64,000 nucleotides of DNA from Pedobacter sp. MR2016-24 (GTDB lineage: Bacteria > Bacteroidota > Bacteroidia > Sphingobacteriales > Sphingobacteriaceae): NCBI RefSeq assembly GCF_026239655.1, contig NZ_JAPIVO010000002.1, forward strand, positions 62,001-126,000. The letters run 5' to 3'. The stretch's first letter is position 1. Each line of letters begins with the position of its first letter. The translations under genes and the position numbers were made by a program. The notes below the pieces were generated by a model, which did not search any database, was not told the DNA's origin, and worked only from the letters and a program-made list of their open reading frames with translations. Shown here in pieces: positions 53,470 to 62,887 of this stretch.

Positions 53470-55315
53470 CACCAGTATAAATTATCCATTTGCGGCAATA
53501 GTAGGGCAGGAGAAGTTAAAAAAGGCTTTACTTTTATGTGCTGTCAACCCTGCTATTGGCGGAATCCTGATTCAGGGAGATAAAGGAACAGCAAAAAGTA
53601 CTGCTGCACGTGCACTTGCGGAGGTGATGCCTGCGATAGAGCAAGGGAAAGTTCCCTTTATTACCTTGCCATTGGGTGCTACTGAAGAAAGGGTGATCGG
53701 TAGCCTTGATCTGGAAGCGGTGCTGGTAGATAAAAAGAAGAAGTTTCAGCCCGGCCTGCTTTCGGCAGTGCACCAGGGTATTTTATATATAGATGAAGTA
53801 AATCTGTTGTCTGATCATTTGGTGGATGTGCTGCTGGATGTTGCTGCTTCAGGTGAAAATATAATTGAAAGAGAAGGCTTATCACTTAGCCACCCTTCCC
53901 GGTTTACATTGGTCGGTACGATGAATCCGGAAGAGGGGCAATTGCGACCACAGTTTCTGGACAGGTTTGGTTTGATGGTACAGGTAGACGCTCCGGCTGA
54001 TATTGCAGAGCGGACAGAAGTTGTGCGCCGTCGCATTGCTTTTGAAGCAGATCCTGTGCTTTTTGTACAGCGCTGGACGTTGCAGCAGGCTAAACTGCAG
54101 CAGCAGCTTTTGCAGGCTAAACTGTTATTACCCGAGGTTATTCTGGACGATGATTTGCTCAATTTAATTAGTCAGCTCACTACAGAACTGAATGTGAGAA
54201 GTCTGCGTGCAGATATTGTGATGTATAAAACAGCAATTACGCTCGCTGCTTTTGATCTTCGTCAACAGGTGACTGAAGAGGATATAAAAATGGCGGCAGA
54301 ATTGGCATTACCGCATCGAAGCAAAAAGAAGTCTAACACGCCACCAGCATCATCACCACCTATATCGCAACCGACTCCAGATCAGCCGCAAAGACAGCCG
54401 GATGAAGAGAAAGACAGGGATCAGGGAAAAAGAATTGAACAACAGCAGGGGGACGCAGCGCAACATCAGCCTCAATCTGGTGAAGAACAGATCTTTGAAA
54501 GCAGTATGCCTAAAGCTTTGCCTAAGATTGATATCGCCCGGGTAAGAATTCCCGAAGAGCCTAAGGCAGGAAGAAGGAGCGCGACCGACACCCTGAAGAT
54601 TGGCGCTTATACGCGTGCGCAACGAGCGACAAATACCAGTGATATTGCGATAGACGTTACCGTGATCCATGCCGTATTACGTGACCCGGAAAAGTTTGAA
54701 ATCTCTGCGGGCGATTTACATCAGAAAAAGCGTCTGGGTAAAATGAGCAACTTAATTCTATTCATTGTTGATGCTTCAGGTTCGATGGCTGCACGCAGGA
54801 GAATGGAGGCCGTTAAAGGAACGGTGCTGAGTTTGCTGACCGAAGCATATGAAAAACGTGATACCGTTGGTGTAATTGCATTCAGGGGGATAGAGGCACA
54901 GGTGCTGCTGCCACCTACTAAAATTACAGATCTCGCTGAAGAAGCAATGAGAAGTCTGCCTACCGGCGGAAGAACGCCTTTACCTCATGCTTTGCAGACG
55001 GCTATTCAATTGTTGAATACATTTGACGCAAAAAAGGGCTATCATCCTATATTAATTGTGCTTACCGATGGTAAGGCAAATGTGCCGCTGCCAGGAACAG
55101 GTGAAGATCCATGGGGTCAGACGATCCAGCTTGCCGGGCAATTGAAAGACCATGCTGTTCAGTCGCTCGTTATCAACACGGAATCAAGCTATTTCAACCT
55201 CGACCATGCAGATGAATTAGCTGTAGCGCTTGGGGCACAATACCTTTCGCTTTCAGATATTTCTGAAGAGGAGCTTACGCCTATAATAAATCAATTATCT
55301 TATAAATCCAGGTAG
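53456..55315 (+). CDS. ChlI/ChlD-type (BchI-BchD fusion) chelatase subunit
   Basis: A 619-aa AAA+ and vWA protein that supplies ATP-driven motion for CobN. AAA+ part: Walker A GDKGTAKS (41-48), GSLDLEAVL, Walker B ILYIDEVNLLSDHLVD, sensor motif GTMNPEEGQLRPQFLDRFG. A Pro/Gln/Glu-rich linker (about 290-345) joins it to a vWA domain with intact MIDAS DASGS (Asp439, Ser441, Ser443) and TDGKANVPLPG. It replaces the separate CobS and CobT of alpha-proteobacteria. The C-terminal end overlaps the convergent transporter gene by 35 bp. Confidence 0.92.
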   Translation: MKLNNTSINYPFAAIVGQEKLKKALLLCAVNPAIGGILIQGDKGTAKSTAARALAEVMPAIEQGKVPFITLPLGATEERVIGSLDLEAVLVDKKKKFQPGLLSAVHQGILYIDEVNLLSDHLVDVLLDVAASGENIIEREGLSLSHPSRFTLVGTMNPEEGQLRPQFLDRFGLMVQVDAPADIAERTEVVRRRIAFEADPVLFVQRWTLQQAKLQQQLLQAKLLLPEVILDDDLLNLISQLTTELNVRSLRADIVMYKTAITLAAFDLRQQVTEEDIKMAAELALPHRSKKKSNTPPASSPPISQPTPDQPQRQPDEEKDRDQGKRIEQQQGDAAQHQPQSGEEQIFESSMPKALPKIDIARVRIPEEPKAGRRSATDTLKIGAYTRAQRATNTSDIAIDVTVIHAVLRDPEKFEISAGDLHQKKRLGKMSNLILFIVDASGSMAARRRMEAVKGTVLSLLTEAYEKRDTVGVIAFRGIEAQVLLPPTKITDLAEEAMRSLPTGGRTPLPHALQTAIQLLNTFDAKKGYHPILIVLTDGKANVPLPGTGEDPWGQTIQLAGQLKDHAVQSLVINTESSYFNLDHADELAVALGAQYLSLSDISEEELTPIINQLSYKSR

Positions 55316-56063
55316 AGCCCAATAGTATCGAGCCCAGACCGGCTAAACCGTTCATCCATTTGAATACCACCATATTGTTTTGCAGAAAGCGGCTCATGGT
55401 AGAAATGAGCAGGTAACTATAGATGCTCATGGCTAAAATAATACCTGCCGATTCGATGACCAGTACCATAATAGAGCCGCCAATAGTGCTTGCGCTGATG
55501 ACCAGTGCTGTGGTTAACACACCTCCGGTTCCTGCCAGTCCGTGTAACATGCCAACCCAGAAAGATCTGGTAAGCGGTTTTACTTTTATCTTTTCTCCTT
55601 TTTCTCCGTGAAAATGTATCAGCTCAGAAGGTAAATGCCGGTGCTCTTCCCTGGCTGTCTGCTTCACAATTTCATTGATTTTGTAATTACTTCTGATGGC
55701 TTTGATGCCCAGGATAATCATAATCGGGCCGACCGACATTTCTGCCCAGAAAGAGATATTGTTGACAAATAACTGTAAGGATGACTTAAATAGTAGTGCT
55801 ATAATACCAAAGATCAGTAAAGTTACCGAATGGCCCAGTGCCCATTGAGAAGCTCTGAAGATAACTGACCAGGAGATCTTCTTTTTACTGATAGCCTGTT
55901 CAGATGCTAAAACAGATACTGCGGCGATATGGTCAGGTTCGAAAGAATGCAGGATTCCGGCGATGAGTGGCCGACTAATACTAAGGATATTCATTGCGCG
56001 CAAAGCTATACATTTTAGATTGTTTATGGTCAGTTGATATTTCTTCTTAGTTTTACCATTCAT
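55281..56063 (-). CDS. Probable cobalt/nickel transporter (UreH/NicO-like)
   Basis: A membrane protein of 260 aa (or 237 from the second ATG at 55994, where the hydrophobic part begins) with six to seven segments. The first helix carries HSFEPDHIAAVSVLAS, like the HxxxDH motif of nickel/cobalt permeases, and the central loop is His-rich (EEHRHLPSELIHFHGEKG). Later GMLHGLAGTGGVL. The metal-type motif and position between cobalt-chelatase genes favour cobalt import; substrate not provable from sequence. Convergent with the ChlID-type gene (35-bp overlap), divergent from the substrate-binding lipoprotein (22 bp). Confidence 0.72.
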   Translation of the reverse strand: MNGKTKKKYQLTINNLKCIALRAMNILSISRPLIAGILHSFEPDHIAAVSVLASEQAISKKKISWSVIFRASQWALGHSVTLLIFGIIALLFKSSLQLFVNNISFWAEMSVGPIMIILGIKAIRSNYKINEIVKQTAREEHRHLPSELIHFHGEKGEKIKVKPLTRSFWVGMLHGLAGTGGVLTTALVISASTIGGSIMVLVIESAGIILAMSIYSYLLISTMSRFLQNNMVVFKWMNGLAGLGSILLGSTWIYKIIDLL

Positions 56064-56085
56064 TCATTAAGAAGGTATTTGGCAC

Positions 56086-57255
56086 ATGATCACGAGAAAG
56101 GCAATTTTTATTTGTAGCGTATGGACTGGTATTCTTTTCCTGGCGGCTTGTCAGCCCGATCTGTATTCAAGCCGCAATCCGATACATCAGCTGGCAGAAT
56201 TACCCGTTCGTAAAGCCGATTTAAAATATGCCAAAGGTTTCAGCATAACTTATTATAAGACATTCAAGCAGGTAAATGTTTATAATTATGAAGGCAAAAG
56301 AATAGATACTGCGCAATATCTTTTGATTAAAAGAGGTTCCCCTATTCCAGATGGCTTTCCAAAAGCACAGGTGATCGAAATACCAGTCAGGTCAATCATT
56401 GGCATGTCGTCCATGCATGTGGCATTGATAAATTTTGCCGATGCAGATGGCATTTTAACCGGATTAGGAAATTTGAAATATGCCAGTTCAGTTAAAGTGA
56501 GGAAATATATCAAAGCCGGTAAAATAAAAGAGGTAGGACAGGAGACAAACCTGAACAATGAGATGGTGCTTACGATGCACCCGGATGTACTGATGGCCGT
56601 AGGAAATGTCAGTTCAAAGATTAACCGCTTTAAAATACTTACAGATGCGGGTATTCCCGTGATCCAAAATTCGGAATACCTGGAGAGCACACCGTTGGGA
56701 CGTGCTGAATGGGTAAAACTGATGGCTGCATTGGTGGATAAAGAAGGCTTGGTGAACAAAAAGTTTGATGCCATAGTGCTGGAGTACAACAAACTGGTTC
56801 AGCTCGCTAAAAAAGCTATAGGTAAACCAAGGGTGATCACCACCATGCCAGTGAAAGGCACCTGGTATGTGCCTGAAGGAAACAGTTACCTGTCGCATTT
56901 TCTCCAGGATGCAGGTGGTACCATTAAATGGGCGGATACAAAAGGGATTGGTACCTTGCCACTCTCCTTTGAGCTGGTGGCGCCGGAAGCATTGAAAGCA
57001 GATTTCTGGTTAAACATAGGTTATGTGAACAGCAAAGCAGAAATGACTGCCAGGGATAAGCGCTTTGCAGATTTCGGACCCTTTAAAAATGGGAATGTAT
57101 ACAATTATAACAAGAAGATAAATGATGCGGGTGCAAATGATTATTGGGAATCTGGCGCTGTTAATCCACAAATCGTTTTATCCGACCTGATTAAAATACT
57201 TCATCCGGAGCTGCTGCCTCACCATCAGCTGGTCTATTATCAACAACTTAAGTAA
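56086..57255 (+). CDS. Periplasmic substrate-binding lipoprotein (BtuF/FepB-like)
   Basis: A 389-aa lipoprotein of the iron/cobalamin-binding class III type. Lipobox LAAC with Cys22. Typical segments: ADLKYAKGFSITYYK, VIEIPVRSIIGMSSMHVALINFADA, then the VLTMHPDVLMAVG hinge and a second lobe with VITTMPVKGTWYVPEG, LSHFLQDAGG and FGPFKNGNVYNYNK. No ABC permease is nearby. In a cobalamin cluster the ligand could be corrinoid or chelated cobalt; a siderophore is also possible. Its 3' end overlaps cobB by 8 bp. Confidence 0.8.
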   Translation: MITRKAIFICSVWTGILFLAACQPDLYSSRNPIHQLAELPVRKADLKYAKGFSITYYKTFKQVNVYNYEGKRIDTAQYLLIKRGSPIPDGFPKAQVIEIPVRSIIGMSSMHVALINFADADGILTGLGNLKYASSVKVRKYIKAGKIKEVGQETNLNNEMVLTMHPDVLMAVGNVSSKINRFKILTDAGIPVIQNSEYLESTPLGRAEWVKLMAALVDKEGLVNKKFDAIVLEYNKLVQLAKKAIGKPRVITTMPVKGTWYVPEGNSYLSHFLQDAGGTIKWADTKGIGTLPLSFELVAPEALKADFWLNIGYVNSKAEMTARDKRFADFGPFKNGNVYNYNKKINDAGANDYWESGAVNPQIVLSDLIKILHPELLPHHQLVYYQQLK

Positions 57256-58579
57256 ACAATAGCTTTTCAATAGCCCCGATGTCATTTCCGAAATAAAAGT
57301 GAAAGTAACTGGCTAATATATTATTTGTATGGTATACAGGTAGCTGAAGTAATTCGTTCCTTGCATTCCATACTTTTATATTCGTATTTACCTCAGGTAT
57401 TTCAGTGAACTGTGAATAATGAAATTCATGTCCTTTTAATGTTATACCTTCAATACTTATCTTTTTATAACCTATAGATAACTTTTTGTGTTGCATGCTT
57501 GTAGAGAAAGCTAAAATTCCGGTCATTGTATAGGCATTACCCTGATGATCAGCTATTGATTTTCCTAAATACATCATGCCCCCGCATTCCGCCAGGATTT
57601 TGCCTCCATTACTGTAATAAGTGAAAAGCTGGTCTTTGATCATTTGATTCCGCGACAGGGCTTCCAGATGTAATTCGGGATAACCGCCAGGGAAGTAGAT
57701 CAGATCTGCCACAGGAAGTATTTCATCTTTCAACGGGCTAAAATACCTGATGGTTCCAAGTGCAGATAATGCCTTGATATTCTCTGCATAAGTGAAGTTA
57801 AAGGCTGCGTCTTTTGCAATTAATATTGTTTTCAACTTGCCTTGTTTATCAGGTTGCTTATTTAAACTTACTGAGACCGGTAAATTGCTGTTCACAAATG
57901 GAGCAGCAGTGATCCGCATCAACTCTTCCAGGTTGATGTATTTTTTAATATGCACAGCTGCCAGTTCAATTGCACTTTCCAAATCAATTCCCTCTTCTGT
58001 TTTTAAACCCAGATGTCTGGACGGAATTTGTATAGCGGAATTGTTTGGCAGGTAGCCCAATGCAGTAATTCCAACATCCTCCGCAGCTGCTTTCAACAGC
58101 AGGTAATGCGATTCATGATCTACGAAATTGAATATTACACCAGCGATATGGATATCCTTGCACAGCGTTTTGAAACCTAATAAAAGTGCTGCCACTGAAT
58201 AAGCCATTGCTTTGGCATTCACTATCAGAACGATGGGAATGTTAAGTAAACGGGCTATATCAGCACTGCTGCCTTCCATTTTGACGGCACCATCAAATAG
58301 ACCCATTACACCCTCAGTTACCAATACATCGGCGGACTCACCATAAGCCTGATATAATTCCCTGATGTGTATGTCATCCATCATAAAACGGTCGAGGTTA
58401 ATGCTCTGTTTTCCTGACGCAATGCTGTGCAGTTTGGGATCAAGATAGTCAGGGCCACATTTGAAGGGCTGAACGTTTAACTCTTTATCTTTTAAGGCCC
58501 GTAATATGCCAAGTGTAACCGTTGTTTTGCCGGCTCCGCTATGCGGGGCTGCAATTAAGAATTGGGGTTTTGTGCGCAT
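57248..58579 (-). CDS. cobB: Cobyrinate a,c-diamide synthase (CobB/CbiA)
   Basis: Glutamine-dependent amidation of the a and c carboxylates of (hydrogeno)byrinic acid, the step before cobalt insertion in the aerobic route. 443 aa. N-terminal ATP-binding P-loop-type AAPHSGAGKTTVTLGI (10-25), FKCGPDYLDPKLHSIASG, VTEGVMGLFDG, and C-terminal glutaminase with GGYPELHLEAL and nucleophile Cys332 in LAECGGMMYLGKS, plus the HEFHYSQF ending. Fits CobN directly downstream in the pathway although the gene runs in the opposite direction. Confidence 0.93.
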   Translation of the reverse strand: MRTKPQFLIAAPHSGAGKTTVTLGILRALKDKELNVQPFKCGPDYLDPKLHSIASGKQSINLDRFMMDDIHIRELYQAYGESADVLVTEGVMGLFDGAVKMEGSSADIARLLNIPIVLIVNAKAMAYSVAALLLGFKTLCKDIHIAGVIFNFVDHESHYLLLKAAAEDVGITALGYLPNNSAIQIPSRHLGLKTEEGIDLESAIELAAVHIKKYINLEELMRITAAPFVNSNLPVSVSLNKQPDKQGKLKTILIAKDAAFNFTYAENIKALSALGTIRYFSPLKDEILPVADLIYFPGGYPELHLEALSRNQMIKDQLFTYYSNGGKILAECGGMMYLGKSIADHQGNAYTMTGILAFSTSMQHKKLSIGYKKISIEGITLKGHEFHYSQFTEIPEVNTNIKVWNARNELLQLPVYHTNNILASYFHFYFGNDIGAIEKLLFT

Positions 58580-58669
58580 GTTGCTGATGACATATCCAAA
58601 ATTTTGTTTATTCTTTTTTCGGGTCCTAAAACTAATGGTAAAGTTTGGTCAGTTCCCTTCGTTTACAGA

Positions 58670-60808
58670 TTAGTCAGAAGTCAAACCATCCTTTCTTTCC
58701 ACCAAAAGTTCTTCAGGTATCGTTAGTTCGGCTATTCTTGCTTCGTTTAAGTGCTGCTCTGCTTTTTTTTCGTCCATGAATCCATTTTCGTTCCTGTAAA
58801 TCCTTGCAAGTTCAAGATGTGCATGCAGGTATGCACGACCTAAGGCAATTTCGAAGCATTCTATTGCCTTTTCAACGTTCTTATCCGTGCCTAGTCCGTT
58901 TGCGTATAAAATACCAAGGTTATAAGCAGAAACGTCGTTACCCTGATCTATGGCAAGCTGATAGAATTGCACTGCCTTTTCATCATCGCCTCTTGCATCG
59001 TAAAGATAGCCCAGCCAGTTGTATTTAGGCTCGCCCAGGTCCGCTCCTCTATGGTAATATTCCAGCGCCTGATCAGGATTAAAAATGGGCAGATCCTCAT
59101 CCGAATAAAGATCACCGAGATTATTATTTGCCAGTGCCGATTGCGTTTCAGCAGCCTTACTTAGCCAATGTACTGCCATTTCCAGGTCTGAATTACAACC
59201 GACTCCAAATTTATAACACATGCCCAGTCCGTTCATAGCATCCTTATTAGCTAATAATGCACCTTTCTGATACCAGTAGAAAGCTTTAGCATCATCCTCA
59301 AAATCCTTGTAATTATAATAGATAAATGCCAGATTGTTCATTGCATAAGTATAACCTCTTTTCGCAGCGATAGTATAGTAGTATATCGCTGTAGCGTAAT
59401 CCTGATGATCGTAGGCTGACAGTCCTTGTTCGTATAAGGAGTGTACATCGCTCAACTCCTCCTGGATCTCCCTGTCATTCATTTTCTGCGCCTTACCATA
59501 AACTAATAATCTTTTTCTGCATTGATAGTCAAAATAGTAAGCATAATCTTCACCTGCATATTTCAGTGCAATCTCCTTGCTGATTGGTTGTATATCCGTT
59601 TCATTAACCATATACACCTCCTCACCCCTGAAAGCCAATGCAAAAGAGCCCTCATCAAAAGGTTTCGATACCACAAGGTCAAATCCGCTGCCGAGCAGTG
59701 TTCCATCTTTTTTATATATGGAATAAAAATTCTGGCCTTTGTGTGGTTTGATTAATAACAGTCCCTGCTCCAGGTTTTCAATTGACCGAAGTGAAAATTC
59801 ACCCAAGTATTTGAAGTCCGCATTAAAAATCTTTTGATTCTTTTTACCGCTGATCTCAATATGGTAGAAACCGTAGCTGGCCTGTATTTCATTGGAATGT
59901 TCAAAGTCCATCATCACAGTGCCAGACTTGTTTATCACTCCCCAAAGGCCATCCATATTCGCACTGAAATAATCTCCTTCTCCACCTTCAAATGCTCCGA
60001 GTTCATCGAACTTAAACTGGCTCAGAGGCTTACCCTTTATATCAATCAGTCCCATCTTTCCTTCGGACACAACTACAGCGATACCCGAATATTCGAAATC
60101 AAAAGCATCATCCCATATTAATGGTAATACTATCCTGCCACTGGTATTTACATAGCCATATTTCCCATCTTTCGAAACCACTGCAAGGTCTTGCGGACCG
60201 AAGCTAAAGAATTCATCAAATTGCGGAATGAGTAATATCCTGCCATCTTTGCCCTTTAATCCCCAAAGTTCATTTTCCTGGAATATTTCGTATACTAGTT
60301 CTTCTTCAAATGGCACATCAATACAACTCCAGCCGTAGGCATAATCTTCATAGTTTAATAGATCATCAAACGAATTAAATGCGGCATTGACATCTTTGAG
60401 CGCTTTGTAGTCCAGTAAGCCAATGTCGCCCTTTTTCATTGCATTGGTAATAACGAGGTTATTGTGTGCTATGCCAGCCAGCCACGCTTTCGCCTGTTCA
60501 GCATGATGCGTATCCTCCATGTTAAATATATCCCACATGTCAAGATGGAAGTAACCGCGGTGTAACCCTTCTAAATATTTGAACAATTTATCCCTGGATG
60601 ATTTAAAATATTCCATATTTTTAATGAGGCCGGGCTGGGCTTCCAGAAAATTATAAAACTGCTTCAGGTTTTCAATTCCTGGTGCGGCATCATAATACAA
60701 ACCAGCGTCGTTACATTCGATGTGGTTGTTGTAAGTGTTGCCTGAAATGAAGCCTCCACTGATCAGCAGTGGCTGAAGCATCAGCGGCATTTCGTATTTC
60801 CATTCCAT
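58670..60808 (-). CDS. WG-repeat and Sel1/TPR-repeat protein
   Basis: About 712 aa from ATG 60808 (60814 adds two residues). An ATG at 61024 gives 70 extra residues that look like translated spacer, so it is rejected. No signal peptide. WG-type repeats lie near 165-270 (KDGKYGYVNTSGRIVLPLIWDDAF, EGKMGLIDIKGKPLSQFKFDEL, DGLWGVINKSG), then Sel1-like helical repeats near 460-680 (AIYYYTIAAKRGYTYAMNNLAFIYYN, AVHWLSKAAETQSALANNNLGDLY, AVQFYQLAIDQGNDVSAYNLGILYANGLGTDKNVEKAIE). Such proteins often act as scaffolds; function unknown. The tRNA-Arg gene is upstream. Confidence 0.75.
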   Translation of the reverse strand: MEWKYEMPLMLQPLLISGGFISGNTYNNHIECNDAGLYYDAAPGIENLKQFYNFLEAQPGLIKNMEYFKSSRDKLFKYLEGLHRGYFHLDMWDIFNMEDTHHAEQAKAWLAGIAHNNLVITNAMKKGDIGLLDYKALKDVNAAFNSFDDLLNYEDYAYGWSCIDVPFEEELVYEIFQENELWGLKGKDGRILLIPQFDEFFSFGPQDLAVVSKDGKYGYVNTSGRIVLPLIWDDAFDFEYSGIAVVVSEGKMGLIDIKGKPLSQFKFDELGAFEGGEGDYFSANMDGLWGVINKSGTVMMDFEHSNEIQASYGFYHIEISGKKNQKIFNADFKYLGEFSLRSIENLEQGLLLIKPHKGQNFYSIYKKDGTLLGSGFDLVVSKPFDEGSFALAFRGEEVYMVNETDIQPISKEIALKYAGEDYAYYFDYQCRKRLLVYGKAQKMNDREIQEELSDVHSLYEQGLSAYDHQDYATAIYYYTIAAKRGYTYAMNNLAFIYYNYKDFEDDAKAFYWYQKGALLANKDAMNGLGMCYKFGVGCNSDLEMAVHWLSKAAETQSALANNNLGDLYSDEDLPIFNPDQALEYYHRGADLGEPKYNWLGYLYDARGDDEKAVQFYQLAIDQGNDVSAYNLGILYANGLGTDKNVEKAIECFEIALGRAYLHAHLELARIYRNENGFMDEKKAEQHLNEARIAELTIPEELLVERKDGLTSD

Positions 60809-61048
60809 TATCATCGTATCGCTATCATCAGCAATTGATGGAGTATTTAAATTGTATAAATAAGCACGGTGTGACAAATCAGTGTGGATTAAATGATGAC
60901 TAGAATTTATTGCGTTATAGCGAATAGTATGCCATTGATGGAAAATTTTTACTTTAGTTGAATCCGTAAAGAAAGGTAATAATCTGAATATCAATAGAAT
61001 GGATGAAAAAAGAGGGAATCTCATTACTGAAATTCCCTCTTTCTAAAG

Positions 61049-61120
61049 TGCTCCCGAAGGGATTCGAACCCCCATCGTTGGTACCGGAAACCAAAATTCT
61101 ATCCATTGAACTACGGAAGC
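61049..61120 (-). tRNA. tRNA-Arg (CCG)
   Basis: Read leftward: acceptor GCTTCCG with CGGGAGC (one G-T pair), D-arm region GTTCAATGGATAGAAT, anticodon arm TTGGT-TTCCGGT-ACCAA with anticodon CCG, T-arm GGGGG-TTCGAAT-CCCTT, discriminator A73. CCA is not encoded, unlike the tRNA-Cys gene here. Confidence 0.96.
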
Positions 61121-61127
61121 AGGGTTG

Positions 61128-61135
61128 CAAATATA
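61128..61135 (-). promoter_or_regulatory. -7 element TATATTTG for tRNA-Arg
   Basis: Minus-strand TATATTTG, 7 nt before the tRNA 5' end. No -33 seen. Confidence 0.5.
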
Positions 61136-61291
61136 TAAATCTGAGTGGTTATTATTGAATTTTCAGACAAAATAACGGTAGATTAAACCTAATTATTTCA
61201 TTCATGAGACTGAAAAGAGGAATAAATACCCGAATAAGAATCCGAGCTCTTAGCTGTGACTTCCTGTTCAGGTATTTACCTTATTCAAAGA

Positions 61292-61708
61292 TTAGTCATT
61301 AAGCGAGTTTGGGTTTTTATTTTCCGTATCAATGCTATCACGTGTGTTTTTCTGAACAGCAATAGCAGCGAAAAGTGACATTAAAAACGCCATTGCATAA
61401 AATCCTTTCTCACTTAATGCAAGCGTAGCATTCCATAGTCCAACTGTAAGCAAAACAATAGACAGGATGGTACAGAACCAGGCAATCCCATAATAGATAT
61501 TTGTTACCGGAATTCCTTCCAGACGGTCACGCACACATTTTTGTACTGAGATCGCTGCAAAAACACCGAAAATAAGAATGGTAAAATAATACCCTTTCTC
61601 ATTCAGCTGCATTGTTGCATTGAAAAGGCCGATATTGTAAGCGGCAAATCCTGCCATTAAAGCAATCCAGGATGCTCCTACAAATGCACTTGATGGTTTC
61701 TGGTTCAT
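61292..61708 (-). CDS. yiaA: YiaA/YiaB-like inner-membrane protein
   Basis: A 138-aa membrane protein made of two copies of the two-helix YiaAB unit: [55 protein letters not shown] and [52 protein letters not shown]. Conserved points W, GL(F/W)NA, EKG and QK..RD repeat. Function of the family is unknown. Confidence 0.9.
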   Translation of the reverse strand: MNQKPSSAFVGASWIALMAGFAAYNIGLFNATMQLNEKGYYFTILIFGVFAAISVQKCVRDRLEGIPVTNIYYGIAWFCTILSIVLLTVGLWNATLALSEKGFYAMAFLMSLFAAIAVQKNTRDSIDTENKNPNSLND

Positions 61709-61761
61709 AATTTAGATAGATAAGTGATTGAAAAATTGTTTATTCTTTATTAAGCGCAAAA

Positions 61762-61769
61762 CAAACATA
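61762..61769 (-). promoter_or_regulatory. -7 element TATGTTTG for yiaA
   Basis: Minus-strand TATGTTTG, 53 nt before the ATG at 61708. Confidence 0.45.
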
Positions 61770-61835
61770 GTTAAATCATTTTAATATTCGAATGGTCATG
61801 TCTGCTTAGTGAACAATTTTGGTTCATAAAAACAC

Positions 61836-61843
61836 TATGTTTG
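61836..61843 (+). promoter_or_regulatory. -7 element TATGTTTG for the alpha/beta hydrolase
   Basis: Matches TAnnTTTG, 30 nt before ATG 61874; a TTTG at 61818-61821 is only 14 bp upstream, so the -33 is doubtful. Confidence 0.45.
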
Positions 61844-61873
61844 AGCATAGCATTTATCTTATAAATATATCAC

Positions 61874-62887
61874 ATGCGTTTGTTTAAAAAAATACTCACC
61901 GGCCTGGCTGTCCTGATCCTTTTATTGGTCATTGTTTATTTTTGCGGCCCTAAACCAGCAACCCCTGTTTATACTGATCAATTGCCTGTATTGCCAGCTG
62001 ATCTGGTGCAGGTGGACCAGTATATTCGCAAAAAAGAAAATAACCTGCCGGTAAAAGCTGATAATGAGGCCCGGATCGTATGGTCGGACAGTAGCTCTAA
62101 AAAGCAAACGGAAATTGCCATCGTATACCTACATGGATTTACGGCCAGTCAGGGAGAAGGCGATCCTGTACACAGGACATTCGCCCATGCTTTCGGCTGT
62201 AATCTTTACCTTTCCCGTTTAGCAGGTCATGGGCTCAAGGGCAAAGATGCCATGCTGGAATTTACACCAGAACATTTATGGGCATCCGCATTGGAAGCTT
62301 ACGCAATTGGTAAAAAACTGGGTAGGGAAGTGATTATTGTAGGCACTTCAACAGGTGCTGCAGTGGCATTGAGATTAGCTGCTACTTTTCCTGAAATCAA
62401 AGGTATTATCCTTTACTCTCCAAATATTGCGATTAATAGTAAATCTGCGTGGCTGATGAATGATCCCTGGGGACTGCAAATTTTAAGGAAAGTAATGGAC
62501 GGGAAATATTCGAAGGATACCAAAGATACTGATCCTAAACTGCGTCAGTATTTTTACGGCCAGTACCGCTTGGAGGCTTTACCACAGCTTGAAGAGTATA
62601 TGGAAACCTCAAATACCCATGCTACTTATACTAAAATTAAACAGCCCGTTTTGATGCTCTATTATTATAAAGATGAAACCCATCAGGATGCTACAGTAAA
62701 GATTGATGTCATGCTTCAAATGTTTGATCAGTTAGGTACATCAGCTGCACTGAAACGGAAGGTTGCTATACCTAATGCTGGAAATCATGTAATTGCCTGT
62801 CCTGCCTTATCTAAAGATGTGCCCGCTGTAACAAGAGAAACATTGCGTTTTGCAAAAGAAATACTGCATATGAAATCTGCTATCTAG
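61874..62887 (+). CDS. Alpha/beta hydrolase
   Basis: A 337-aa hydrolase with an N-terminal membrane anchor or uncleaved signal (ILTGLAVLILLLVIVYFCG). Oxyanion region YLHGFTASQGEGDPV, LAGHGLKGKDAML, nucleophile elbow GTSTG (Ser about 155) and a catalytic His in AGNHVI near the end. Resembles carboxylesterases and monoacylglycerol-lipase-like enzymes; substrate unknown. Own promoter region; convergent with the next gene (stop codons touch). Confidence 0.88.
   Translation: MRLFKKILTGLAVLILLLVIVYFCGPKPATPVYTDQLPVLPADLVQVDQYIRKKENNLPVKADNEARIVWSDSSSKKQTEIAIVYLHGFTASQGEGDPVHRTFAHAFGCNLYLSRLAGHGLKGKDAMLEFTPEHLWASALEAYAIGKKLGREVIIVGTSTGAAVALRLAATFPEIKGIILYSPNIAINSKSAWLMNDPWGLQILRKVMDGKYSKDTKDTDPKLRQYFYGQYRLEALPQLEEYMETSNTHATYTKIKQPVLMLYYYKDETHQDATVKIDVMLQMFDQLGTSAALKRKVAIPNAGNHVIACPALSKDVPAVTRETLRFAKEILHMKSAI

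Noticed and set aside
60809..61024. Longer N terminus (70 residues) for the WG/Sel1 protein
   Set aside because: AT-rich, not repeat-like, and no start signal; spacer composition.
61205..61290. Imperfect inverted repeat between tRNA-Arg and yiaA
   Set aside because: Only partly paired arms (around 61215-61235 and 61272-61287), so not called as terminator or site.
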